64,000 bases of DNA from Eulemur rufifrons (lineage: Eukaryota > Chordata > Mammalia > Primates > Lemuridae): NCBI RefSeq assembly GCF_041146395.1, contig NC_090997.1, positions 40,651,501-40,715,500 of the forward strand. The letters are read 5' to 3'. The position numbers and the translations under genes were made by a program. Shown here piece after piece: positions 38,156 to 48,675 of the stretch (position 1 is its first letter; every line of letters begins with the position of its first letter). The notes below the pieces were generated by a model that saw only the letters and a list, made by a program, of their open reading frames with translations, had not been told where the DNA came from and ran no database searches.

Positions 38156-39330
38156 ATGATCCTAGAAGGGGGCAAAGCAAAATGGCTGAATAGAAACCTC
38201 TAGCATGCGTCCCTCCACAGGAACACCTAATTCAACAACTATCCACACAAGCAAGCACCTTCAGAAGAACCAAAAATCAGATGAGCAATCATACTACCTG
38301 GTTTTAACATTATATCAAGGAAAAAGGCACTGAAGAGGACGTTGCCTATGCCTCTCCACCCCCATCCCCCAGCAGTGCCACACCAGCATGCTGAGTGGAG
38401 AATCTCGGTGCGTGGGGGAGAGAGAGTGAAGTGATTATGGGGCTTTGTATTAAAACTCAGGGCCACCCTAGAACAGGGAAACACAGCACAGAGCAGAATT
38501 CTGCCACTCCCCACAGAGGGAGCATTTTGAGCAGCTTGACCAGAGGGAAATTCTCCAGCCAAGTTCCAGCTAGTTGCATGACCAGCATAAAAGAGAACCC
38601 TGGGGCCTGGCTTAAATTTGTAAAGCAGTTGGGCCACAAGGGCTACAGTCCTTGTGCAATGCCTGTGGCTGTGCTGGCTGGGAGCCAGCGGACTTGGGGT
38701 GTGCATGATCCAGTGAGACACCAGCAGCTGCGGCCAAGCTAGTGCCTATGTCACCCCTCCCACAACTCCAGGCAGTGCTGCTCAGGGACAGTCTTTTTCC
38801 ACTTGAGAAAAGTAAAATGAAGAGCTGAGGACTTTGTTTTATAACATGGGTACCAGCTTAGCCATAGTAAAATCAGGTACCAAGTAGACCCCTGAGGCCC
38901 CTAAGTCCAGGCCTTGAAGGGAAGGACTCAATCCTGGTAGGATTCACCACCTGCTGATTAAAGAGCCCTTGGGCTTTGAATAAACATGGTAGCCAGGCAA
39001 CAGTCATTACTGGCTTTAGGTGAGACCAGACTGGACTCAGGTATGACTTGGTGCTGGTGGCCATGAGGGTGCCTACATCACTGCTCCAACTCCAGCAGCC
39101 CAGCACAGAGAGTGAGGGAAAAAAGTGAGAGATTTTGTCTGATAATCCAGGGCGTTCTCTTATATCTTATCCAAACTCTCCACAGCGGTACCACCAGGAA
39201 TCTGCAAGAGTCAGATTACTAGGCTTGGGGCATCCCTAGTGCTGATATAGCTGTAGTAACCAAAGACTTATATTGCAACATTCAATTTCATTTGAGTATC
39301 TGGAAAGCCTTCTCAAGAAGGACAGGTTCA
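38156..39330 (+). promoter_or_regulatory. L1 5' UTR
   Basis: Recognisable old-L1 5' UTR blocks include ACAGGAACACCTAATTCAAC, AGAACCAAAAATCAGATGAG and TACCTGGTTTTAACATTATA. In L1 this region carries the internal promoter. Its higher GC content yields the long minus-strand frame at 38239-38721, which is not a gene. Confidence 0.7.
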
Positions 39331-40322
39331 ACAAAAGTCCAGACTGTGAAGATTAAATTACCTAACTCTTCAATGCTCAGACATAGATGAACATGCTAGA
39401 ATATCATGAACGTGCAGGAAAACATGACCTCACCAAATGAACTAAATAAGGTACCAGTAACCAATCTCAGAATGATGGAGATAGGTGACCTTTCAGACAA
39501 AGAATTCAAAATAGCTGTACTGAAGAAGCTCAGTGAATTTCAGGACAACATAGAAAGGAAATTTAGAAGCATATCAGAGAAACTTAACAAAGAGATTGAA
39601 ATAAAAAAAATCAAGCAGAAATTCTAGAGCTTAACAATTCAATTGACAAACTGAAAAATACGTCAGTCTTTCAACAGCAGAATTGGCCAAGTAGATGAGA
39701 GAATTAGTGACCTTAAAGACAGGTTATTTGAAAATACACATCAGAAAAGAAAACAGAAAAAAGAATAAACAAGAATGAAGCACCACCTATGATATCTAGA
39801 AAATAGCCTCAAAAGAGCAAATCTAAGCATTATTAGCCTTAAATAGGAGGTAGAAAGAGAGATTGGGTAGAAAGCTTATTCAAAGAAATGATAACAGAGA
39901 ACTTTCCAAACCTAGAGAAAGATATCAATATTCAGGTACAAGAAGGTCATAGAACACCAAGCAGATTCAACCCAAGCAAGACTAGCTCAAGACATTTAAT
40001 AATCAAGGTCCCATAAGCCACTGATAAAGAAAAGGTCCTAAGAGAAGCAAGAGAAAAGAAAAAAATAACACATAAAGGAGCTCTGATACATCGGGCAGCA
40101 GACTCCTCAGTGGAAACCTTCCAGGACAGGAGAGAGTAGCATGACATATTCCAAGTGCTGACAGAAAAAAAAAAAAAAAACTTTAACCCTAGAATATTAT
40201 ATCCTACAGAAATATCCTTCAAACATGAAGGAGAAATAAAGACTTTCCCAGAAAAACAAAAGCTGAGGGATTTCATCAACACCAGACCTATCCAACAAGA
40301 TATGTTAAAAGGAGTTCTTTAG
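39330..40322 (+). pseudogene. L1 ORF1 remnant
   Basis: The longest open piece (39406-39627) encodes a lysine/glutamate-rich, coiled-coil-like stretch, as in the L1 ORF1 RNA-binding protein. Later blocks match the old L1 ORF1 nucleotide pattern: CTAGAAAATAGCCTCAAAAG, AACTTTCCAAACCTAGAG, and AAAGCTGAGGGATTTCATCA. The reading frame ends at TAG 40320-40322. Frameshifts and stops, including an A run at 40168-40184, break it. The true start is uncertain. Confidence 0.75.
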
Positions 40323-41124
40323 TATGAATGAAAAGGATGTTAATGAACAATAAATCATCTGAAGGCATACAACTCACTGGTAACAGCAAGGACACAAATA
40401 CAGAATACCTATTGCTGTAATGGTGGCATATAAACCACTTATATCTTGACTAGGAAGACTAAAAGACAAACCTATCAAAAATAACAACAATGACTTTTTG
40501 AGAGATAGATAGTATGAAAAGGTATGGATGGGAACAACAAAAAGAGAAAAAGCAAGGGGGATGGAGTTAAATGGTAGAATTTCTGTTAGATTTCTCTTTG
40601 CTTGTTTGTTTATGTGCAGAATTGTCCTATAATTAAAATAATTGATTATAAAATGTTTTGTAAGCCTCATGGTAATCTCAAATTAAAAAAAAAAAGATAG
40701 CAGATGCAAAACAAAAAAAGAAAGAAAGAAAAGAAAAACAAGAAATCAACATATTAACTGCCATGTAAGTTGTATTTAACTCATGCTGATTTTGAGCTTG
40801 GGGCCTCATGAAGCAAAACTCTACAGTTGGTTTGTGAAAATCTTACTTGTTGAGGTTCTTATGGTTACAATTAATATTGACAACTTAATTCTAAAAGCAT
40901 AGATTAAATGAATAGAAGTCAATAAATTTCATTTTTCATTAAATTAGAAAGGATCATTTCATTTTTGGAGTTTTTATGCTATTTTCATAATAAAACACCA
41001 TGGTCCCAAGAAAAAGTTTTTTTTCCTAGTGTGGAAGTTAAAACACACTACCAGAGAAAATCATTCTCCACAAAGGAAGACAGGAGGGAAGAAAGAAAGA
41101 GAGAACCAGAAAACAAATAACAAC
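40323..41124 (+). other. L1 inter-ORF region carrying the TTAA element
   Basis: Old-L1 inter-ORF sequence (AACAATAAATCATCTGAAGG, AAGCCTCATGGTAATCTCAA) continues on both sides of the 280-bp insert at 40758-41037. L1 resumes at AACACACTACCAGAGAAAAT. Confidence 0.75.
40754..41041 (+). mobile_element. Putative non-autonomous piggyBac-type element, copy 2
   Basis: The element (40758-41037) is bounded by TTAA at 40754-40757 and TTAA at 41038-41041. Removing the element and one TTAA joins L1 sequence ATCAACATA-TTAA-AACACACTACC, the order expected of the intact L1. It begins CTGCCATGTAAGTTG and its other end reads CTTCCACAC inward, so terminal inverted repeats are very short or decayed. It is 280 bp with no coding frame. 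The best similarity in the window is 36589-36853 in reverse orientation, at roughly 80 percent by eye. Confidence 0.75.
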
Positions 41125-44100
41125 ATGTCAGTAGTTAGTCCTTATCTATTGATAATAACATTGAATGTGAATGGACTAAATTCTCCAGTCAGAAAACATA
41201 AAATGGTTGAATGGATTAAAAAAACAAGAGCCAACTATATGTTGTCTGAAAGAAACACATTTCACCTATAAAGACACATATAGACTGAAACTAAAGGGAC
41301 GGAAAAAGATATTCCATGCAAATGGAAACCAAAAAAGAGCAGGAGTAGCTATACTTCTATTAGATAAAATAGATTTCAAGACAAAAACTGTAAAAAGAGA
41401 CAAAGAAGGTCATTATACAATAATAAAAGAGTCAATTCAGCAAGAGGATATGACAATTCTAAATATATATGCATCCAACACTGGAGCACTCAGATATATA
41501 AAGCAAATATTATCAGAGCTAAAGAGAGAGATACAGTCTAATACAATAATCATTGGAGACATTAATACTCCACTTTCAGCATTGGACAGATCATCTAGAC
41601 AGAAAAGCAACAAGAAAATATTGGACTTAATCTGCACTATAGACCAAATGTACCTAATAGATATTTACAGAATATTTCATCCGACAGCTGCAGAATTCAT
41701 ATTCTTCTCCTCAACTCATGGATTATTCTCAAGGATAGACCATATATTAGGCCACAAAACAAGACTGAAAAAATTCAAAAAAATTGAAATCATACCAAAT
41801 ATTTTCTCTAACCACAATGGAATAAAACTAGAAAGCAATAACAAGAGGAACACTGGAAAATATACAAACACACGGAAATTAAACAATATGCTCTTGAATG
41901 ACCAGTAGGTCAATGAAGAGATTAAGAAGGAAATTTTTTAAATTCTGGAAGCAAATGAAAACGAAAACACAACATATCAAAACCCATGGGATACAGTAAA
42001 AGCAGTAACAGGAAAGTTGATAGCAATAAGTGCCTACATCAAAAAAGTAAAAAAGCTTCAAATAAACAACCTAACGGTGCATCTTAAAGAACTAGAAAAA
42101 CAAGAGCAAACCAAACCCAAAATTAGTAGAATAAAACAGATAATAAAGATTCAGAAAAGAAATAAATGAAATTGAAACCCAAAAAAAAAGAACAAAAGAT
42201 GAAGAAAACAAAAAGTTGATTTTTGAAAAGATAAACAAAATAGACATACTTTTAGCCAAACTAAGAACACAAGAGAGAAGATCCAAATAAATAAAATTAG
42301 AGATGAAAAAGGAGATATGACAGCTAATACTGCAGAAATCCAAATGATCATTAGAGACTACTATCACCAACTATATGCCAATAAATTGGAAAACCTAAAA
42401 GAAATGGATAAATTCCTAGAAATGTACAACCTACCATGATTGAACCAGGAAGAAATCCAAAATCTGAATAAATTCATAGCAAATACCAAGATAGAAGCAA
42501 AAATAAAATGTCTCCCATCAAAGAAAAGGCCAGGACCTTCACTGCTAAATTCTACCAAGCATTCAAAGAAGTACTAATACTAATCCTACTTAAACTATTC
42601 CAAAAAATGAAGGAGGGAGGGATACTCCCAAACTCATTCTACAAGGCCTGTATCAGCCTACTTCCAAAGCAATTCAAAGACCCAACAAAAAAATGAAAAC
42701 TATAGGCCAATATCTCTGATCAACATAGATGTAATAATCCTCAACAAAATACTGGCAAATAAACTTCAACAACACATTAAAGATTATTCATCATGATCAG
42801 TGGGATTCATCCCAGGAATGTAAGGGTAGATCAATATAAGCAAATCAATCAATGTGATATATCATATCAACAGAAAGAAGGACGAAAACATATGATCATT
42901 TCATCTGATGCTGAAAAAGCATTCAATAATATTTAACACTGCTTTCTGATAAAATATCTGAACTAATGGGAACAGAAGGAACTTCTCATCAAGATAAAAT
43001 CCATACATGACAGACCCATACTTAGTATTATATGGAATGGAGAAAAACTGAAAGCCTTTCCTTTAAGATCTGGAACAAGACAAGAATGCCCACGTTCACC
43101 ACTGTTACTCAACATAGTACTGGAAGCTAGAGCAATCAGATAACAGAAAAAAATATGAAGGGCATCCAAATTGGAAAGGAAGAAGTCAAATTATCCTTGC
43201 TTGCAGATAATATGATTTTATATCTAGAAAAACCTAAAGACTCCACAAAATCACTCTTAGAACTGATAAACAAATTCAGTAGCATTGCAGGATACAAAAT
43301 CAACATACAAAAATCAGTAGCATTTATATATGCCAAACAGTAAAAAAACTGAAAAATAAACCAAGAAAGTAATCCCATTTATAATAGTTATGAATAAAAT
43401 AAAATACCTAAGAATAAACTTAACCAAAGAAGTGAAAGTCTCTATAATGAAAAACTATAAAACATTGATGAAGAAAGTTGAATAACACACCAAAAAATGG
43501 AAAGATATTCCATGCTCATGGATTGGAAGAATCAATATTGTTAAAATGTCCATACTACCCAAAGCAATCTACAGATTCAATGCAACCCCCATCAAAATAC
43601 CAATGATATTCTTCACAGAAATAGAAAAAACAATCCTAAAATTTATATAGAATGACAAAAGACCCAGAATAGCTAAAGCCATCCTGAGTAAAAAGAAAAA
43701 AACTGGGGAAATCACATTACCTCACTTCAAACTGTACTACAGAGCCGTAGTAACCACAACAGCATAGTACTGGCATAAAACAGACACATAGACCAATAGA
43801 AGAGAACAGAGAACCCAGAAATAAATCCACACATTTATAGTGAACTTATCTTTTACAAAGGTGCAAAGAGCATACACTGGAGAAAAGACAGTCTCTTCAA
43901 TAAATGGTGCTGGGAAAACTGGATATCCATAAGCAGAAGAATGAAACTAGACCCTTATCTCTCACCATAAACAAAAATGAAATCAAAATGGATTAAAGAC
44001 TTAAATCTAAGACCTGAAACTATGAAACTACTGAAAGAAAACATTGAGGAAACACTTCAGGGCATTGCTCTGGGCAAAGACTTTTTGAGTAATACTCTCA

Positions 44101-44927
44101 AAGCACAGGCAACCAAAGCAAAATTGGACAAATGGGATCACATTAAACTTAAAACCTTCTGCAAAGCAAAGGAAACAATCAATGAAGTGAAAAGACAACT
44201 CACATAATGGGAGAAATATTTACAAACTACTCATATGACAATGGACCAATAACTAGAATATATTAATATTAAGGATCTCTAACAACTTGATAGGACAAAA
44301 ATCAAATGATTCAATTTTAAAAATGCGCATAGGATCTGAAGAGACATTTTTCAAAAGAAAACATACAACTATATGAAAAAATGCTCAACATCATCCATCA
44401 TCAGAGAAATGCAAATAACAACTACAATGAGATATCATCTTACCCTAGTTAAAATAGTTTTTATCAAAGATGGGCAATAATGAATGCTGGATAAAGATGT
44501 GGAGAAAGGAGAACCCTTGTACACTGTTCATGGGAATGTAAATTAGTGCAGCCACTATGGAGAACAATATGGAGGTTCCTCAAAAAATTAAAAATAGAAC
44601 TACCATATGACCCAGCAATCCTACTGCTGGGTATATATCTAAAGGATGAGAACTCACTATATTGAAAAGACGTCTGCACTCCCATGTTTATTGCAGAACT
44701 ATTCACAATAGCCTAAATATAGAATCAACCTTAATTTTCTACAATGGATGAATGGATAAAAAAGAATTGTGGTACATATACATAATGGAATATTATACAG
44801 TCACAAAAAAGATGAAATCCTACCATTTCCAACAATATAAATGGAACTGGAGAACATTATGTTAAGTGAAACAAGTACAGCACAGAAAGATAAATCTCGC
44901 ATGTTCTCACTTATATATGGGGGCTAA
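41125..44927 (+). pseudogene. L1 ORF2 remnant (endonuclease and reverse transcriptase)
   Basis: Translation from ATG at 41125 begins with the endonuclease and continues, frameshifted, as a 233-codon open piece at 41207-41908. This has K-E-T-H-F (catalytic Glu region), G-D-I-N-T-P, S-R-I-D-H-I-L-G and S-N-H-N-G. The Asp normally before the catalytic His is Asn here. The reverse-transcriptase core near 43195-43215 reads L-A-D-N where active L1 has F-A-D-D. Further open pieces are at 42508-42696 and 43977-44207. The usual stop is at 44925-44927. Length (about 1,267 codons) fits L1 ORF2, but shifts and active-site changes make it dead. Confidence 0.88.
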
Positions 44928-45308
44928 ATATTAAAAACAATTGATCTCATGGAGACAGAGAGTAGAATGATGGTTACCAGAGGCTGGGAAGGATAGCAGA
45001 GAGGGAGGATAAAGTGGGGATGGTTAATGGGTACAAAATTATAAATAGATAGAATGAATAATGTTTGACAGCACAACAAAATGACTATAATCAACAACAA
45101 GTTATGGTATACTTTAAAATAACTAAAAGAGTAGAATTGGTATATTCCTAACACAAAGAAATGTTAAATGCCTAAGGTTATGGATGCCCCAATTACCCCG
45201 ATTTGATTAATTCACATTATATGCCTGTATCAAAACATCATATGTACCCTATAAAGAAATACAATTATATACTCATAATAATTAAAAATTTTTAAAAAAC
45301 AAAAAATA
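44928..45308 (+). other. L1 3' UTR and first A-rich tail
   Basis: GATGGTTACCAGAGGCTGG, ATGACTATAATCAACAACAA and TATGTACCCTATAAAGAAAT are typical of L1MA/L1PB 3' UTRs. An A-rich stretch ends near 45308. Confidence 0.75.
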
Positions 45309-45522
45309 AGAATTATTGTTATCCTGATTAGCAGTAATGAATGCTTTACTTATGTAGATTAGTGTCTCTCAACATCACTAGAAATTTTTTTACAAATATT
45401 ATTTCTTCGAATATTTTATTTCTTTATGTATCTCTCTTTTTCTCTAGAAAACTTTAGCTGTTTGGATTTCAATATATATCACTCATGTCACTAAATTTCT
45501 TTATAAAAACATTTTTAAAAAA
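45309..45522 (+). other. Putative L1 3'-transduced segment with second A-rich tail
   Basis: This is non-L1, non-MIR sequence lying inside the L1 target-site duplication, ending in an A-rich tail (about 45514-45522). Readthrough past the L1 poly(A) site in a donor locus would produce this arrangement. A separate later insertion is the alternative. Confidence 0.6.
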
Positions 45523-45540
45523 AGAATCTACATAGCCTTG
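45523..45540 (+). repeat. Right target-site duplication of the L1
   Basis: AGAATCTACATAGCCTTG, the partner of 38138-38155. MIR sequence continues directly after it. Confidence 0.85.
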
Positions 45541-45610
45541 TGTCATGTAAACTCTGTATTTCAGTTCCCTCATCTGTAAAATGAAAATAATTATGCCCAC
45601 TTGGGTAGAC

Positions 45611-46092
45611 TGTAAAAATGGACATAGTCCTTTACTCCTCCCTATATTCACATACATTTTAGCTCTTCCCACCTATTTCCTGTTCCCTTGACTACAAGCT
45701 GGCCTTGTGACTCTATTGGCCCAAAGAACTCATTGGAAGTGACACTGCATTAGCTTCAAGCCCAGGCCTCAAGAGCCATCGCTCTCCTCCACTCTCTCCC
45801 TGGACTCTGCCTTTCCCACGGGAACACAATATTTCCATCATGGAAACGTGCTGCTGAGCGAGAACCAATGGACCATAGCCTATGGGTCAGTCCAGTGGTC
45901 CCAGCCAGGGCCCCAGAAATAGAATAATGCTGCCCACCTGACCTACAGCTGACAGAAGATAGACCAGCTTGGCTAGATAAGCTGAGCTACCCTGCTGACT
46001 CACAGACCAGTGAGTAGTATTAAATGATTAAGGTTTGGGGTCTATTAAGTTTTAGGGTGATTTTTTTATGCAGCATAAAGCTAACTGATATA
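45611..46092 (+). mobile_element. MLT1-like MaLR LTR
   Basis: It starts TGTAAAAATGGACATAGTCC and has TTCCTGTTCCCTTGACTACA and GGCCTTGTGACTCTATTGG. It ends with a TAAGTTTTAGGGTGATTT block and GCTAACTGATA, the MLT1 pattern. It splits the MIR. The flanking 5-bp duplication is not clear. Confidence 0.75.
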
Positions 46093-46182
46093 CATAAGAT
46101 AGGGTTGATATGAGGATTAAATAAATTCAAATAGTGCTTGGCATATAATTGCACTATGTAAGTACTTGCTATTATTGTTAAA

Positions 46183-47711
46183 AAGAGATGAGACAATTTG
46201 CGTACAGACCCCTAAATCAAAGCCTGTGGGTCTTCTTGCTGGCTTGTATGCTGCTGATGGACCGCAGCACCGTGGCTGTGTGCCTGACATCCAGCAGTCA
46301 AGCTCAGATCTCTGGGGGTCTCTTCACTTCCACTGCAAGTGATTTTCATCAGAGCAGAATGCTTGACTAAACTTCTCCAAGTTCACTCACTAATTGGCTG
46401 AATGGAAGGAAATTATAAATGTATAAAGGAAAAGATGAGGAAAGCCAACTATTCGGTCATCACTTTAACTCAGGATTCTTCCAAATAGTCTGGTTATTAT
46501 CTTGACTTCTATTAATCATATGTAAGTAACATCTCAAAGTGAATGATTCAGAAGTAAAGCTGGGAACTGATCTGATGAACGAGTTTTCTAATTGTCAGTA
46601 GTCCCTTTGGGGTATTCTCCTAGCCTCCTCAAGCCAGCAGCATAGAGACAGTCACTGTTTTTGGCTAGAAGGCCATGGTACTCTTTCTCATTTTATTATA
46701 CCATATCACTTTTAATAGCTCCTTCAGCTATGTCACAATTAGCTTATGCTTTTTCTCAATATAATCCTTAATAACAACCTATCTGTCCTTTTCAATACAT
46801 TGTGATGCAGGGAAATTGCCTTATGCATGTGCATGAGCTGAATTGTGAATAGCCTGCCAAGTCAATTTTATGAATTTAAATATGATGTTCTTATCTTTTC
46901 CTTATTAAACTTAGTTCTTGGGAATCTCAAGGCCTTTTACAGAGGCTCCAAATGCCCTTTGGTAACCGCCACCCACATCTCTTTTTATGATGTTGGTTCT
47001 TTTAGTTAATGTTTTCTTTTAAGTATAAAATTCATTGCACAGAACATTGGTGTTTCTTCCTTTCTCTTTCCACACCCCCCTCTCAGAATGTAAGTGAATT
47101 TGAGGTGTAGTTTCTATTTCTCTACCTAACTCAGTGTACTGACTAAATATAGAAATTTCACATCCAAATAAAGATGGTTTGACTTAATTACAGTGTTAGG
47201 AAAAAAACAAAATTATCTCACTCTTTTTAAAAAATCAGTAACATCAGCCATCATTTGAATGCACAGAACAATAGCTGTTTTGCTTCAACCCAAAATCCAT
47301 CCTCCTAAAAGTTTGATGTACAGTCATCACACAAAGTATCCACTGCCCAAATAACAATGTATTTGGGGATTTATAGAGGTAGCATGTAAAAAATGTTTAT
47401 GAAACTTGTATTGCAAATAATATTAGCACTTGAAGGCAATTTCTTCTTTTAACATTTTTGGAGAACTTAAAAGTCTTATGGGATTTACTAACTAGCATGT
47501 TCCTCATTCTGGAATTGCATGTGATCATGCCACATTGAGACAAATACTTTCACATATTGGTAAGGAAGTAGACTTGTAGACTTGTGTAAACATTTAGAGA
47601 ATAATCTTTTATAGGTTAGTGAAGGACAGAGAAGAGAGCTTGTATGTTCATAAGACAAGTGGTTTCCATTGAGCTGATGACTTGTGTAGACATCAAAAAG
47701 CACATAGTCTC
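46183..47711. other. Unassigned DNA
   Basis: No recognised repeat or gene. A 60-codon frame at 46188-46370 has no support. Confidence 0.4.
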
Positions 47712-47759
47712 TAAATATATATACACATATATATATATAAAATACACACACACACATAC
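47712..47759. repeat. (TA)n/(CA)n compound microsatellite
   Basis: TA-rich units followed by CA units. Confidence 0.9.
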
Positions 47760-48039
47760 CATGATAATATATCATCAACAGTTCTTTAGTACTTCTGAAA
47801 CACTGTGACCTTCTTTTAAATTATTTTTAGAAAGCCATGGGAAAGTGAAGGTTCAACTGGCCCTAGTGACCCCATATTCATTGAGAATTAATTCCTATAA
47901 TCTGTCAAACAGCAGGACCCAGTAGTAGACCAAGAAAAACTTGAATGGGATTTTGTTCTGCCTGGAATAATGGTAGGAGAGTTGGCAGAGAAACCATGAA
48001 ACATTATAGAATCTTGGACCTTAAAGGATAAACCTTGAC

Positions 48040-48675
48040 CCCAGTATTACATATTCTCCAGCCAAAGGGACCCTGTTAAAACTTAAATCACACAAAATCT
48101 TCAAATGTCTCATTTGCTCACTCAGAGTAAAAAGCAAAGCCCTTAAATGGCCTACAGAACCCTATATTACCATCCTCCTCCATTTTCCTCCACCTTGGCC
48201 TCACCTTCTGTTACTTTCTTACATTGACTCACCTCCAGCCACACTGGCCTCCCTGCCAAGACATACTCCCACTGCATGACATTGTGTTTACTGTTCTCTC
48301 TACCTGGAATTTTTCTCCTCTCATTTCCACATGGCTCATGCCTGTATCTCTTTTAGGTCTTTCCTCAAAAGTTACCTTCTCAGTGAGGTCTTTCCCTGAT
48401 CACACTAATTAACTTAAAAAAAAAAATCCACCCCCTGCATTCCCTACATTTCCTATCCTCTTTCAATTTTTCTTTTTTTTTTTGCATACCACTTATCACT
48501 TTCTAACATACCATATTTCATATTTATTTTGTTTGGTTCTTGCCTCACCCCATCAGAATATCAGCTCCATAAGCTCCATTTCTGTCTTGTACTGCTGTAT
48601 CCCTAGAGCCGAAAGCACCACCTAGCACATTATAGGCACTCAGTACACACTTACTGAATGAAGAATGAATGAAAA
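48040..48675 (+). mobile_element. L2 LINE 3' end, sense
   Basis: In order: AAATGGCCTACAGAACCCTA, CCAGCCACACTGGCCTCC, TTTACTGTTCTCTCTACCTG, CACATGGCTCATGCC, CTTCTCAGTGAGGTCTTTCC, ACCTAGCACATTATAGGCAC and an ACTGAATGAAGAATGAATG end. This is a well-matched L2 3' end. Confidence 0.85.

Larger units (their letters stand above)
38156..45522 (+). mobile_element. Near-complete old L1 with apparent 3' transduction
   Basis: A full-length-like L1 of the older primate type (L1PB/L1MA-like). The 5' end has AAAATGGCTGAATAGAAACC, then a GC-richer 5' UTR, ORF1 remnant, inter-ORF region, ORF2 remnant and 3' UTR. An 18-bp target duplication (38138-38155, 45523-45540) encloses the unit, and MIR sequence continues across it. 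The first A-rich tail ends near 45308. About 200 bp of non-L1 sequence and a second A-rich tail then precede the right duplication, the expected form of a 3' transduction. The TTAA element at 40758-41037 is a later insertion. All frames are broken. Confidence 0.8.
38078..46182 (+). mobile_element. MIR SINE split into three pieces by two insertions
   Basis: Piece 1 (38078-38137) has the MIR head, with TGGTTAAGAACATGAATTC. Piece 2 (45541-45610) continues with TTTCAGTTCCCTCATCTG and TAAAATGAAAATAATTATG. Piece 3 (about 46093-46182) gives the MIR 3' end, with GATATGAGGATTAAATAAAT and AGTGCTTGGCATATAATTGC. The L1 at 38156-45522 and the MLT1-like LTR at 45611-46092 account for the gaps. Confidence 0.8.

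Noticed and set aside
38239..38742. Overlapping frames of 160 (minus) and 115 (plus) codons
   Set aside because: They fall in the GC-rich 5' UTR of the L1, overlap on both strands and have no motifs.
41207..41908. The longest open frame in the window, 233 codons
   Set aside because: It is the L1 ORF2 endonuclease region of a dead element, not a host gene.
42092..42558. Hydrophobic minus-strand frames resembling membrane proteins
   Set aside because: They are antisense translations of A-rich L1 ORF2, which always yields Phe/Leu/Ile-rich sequence.
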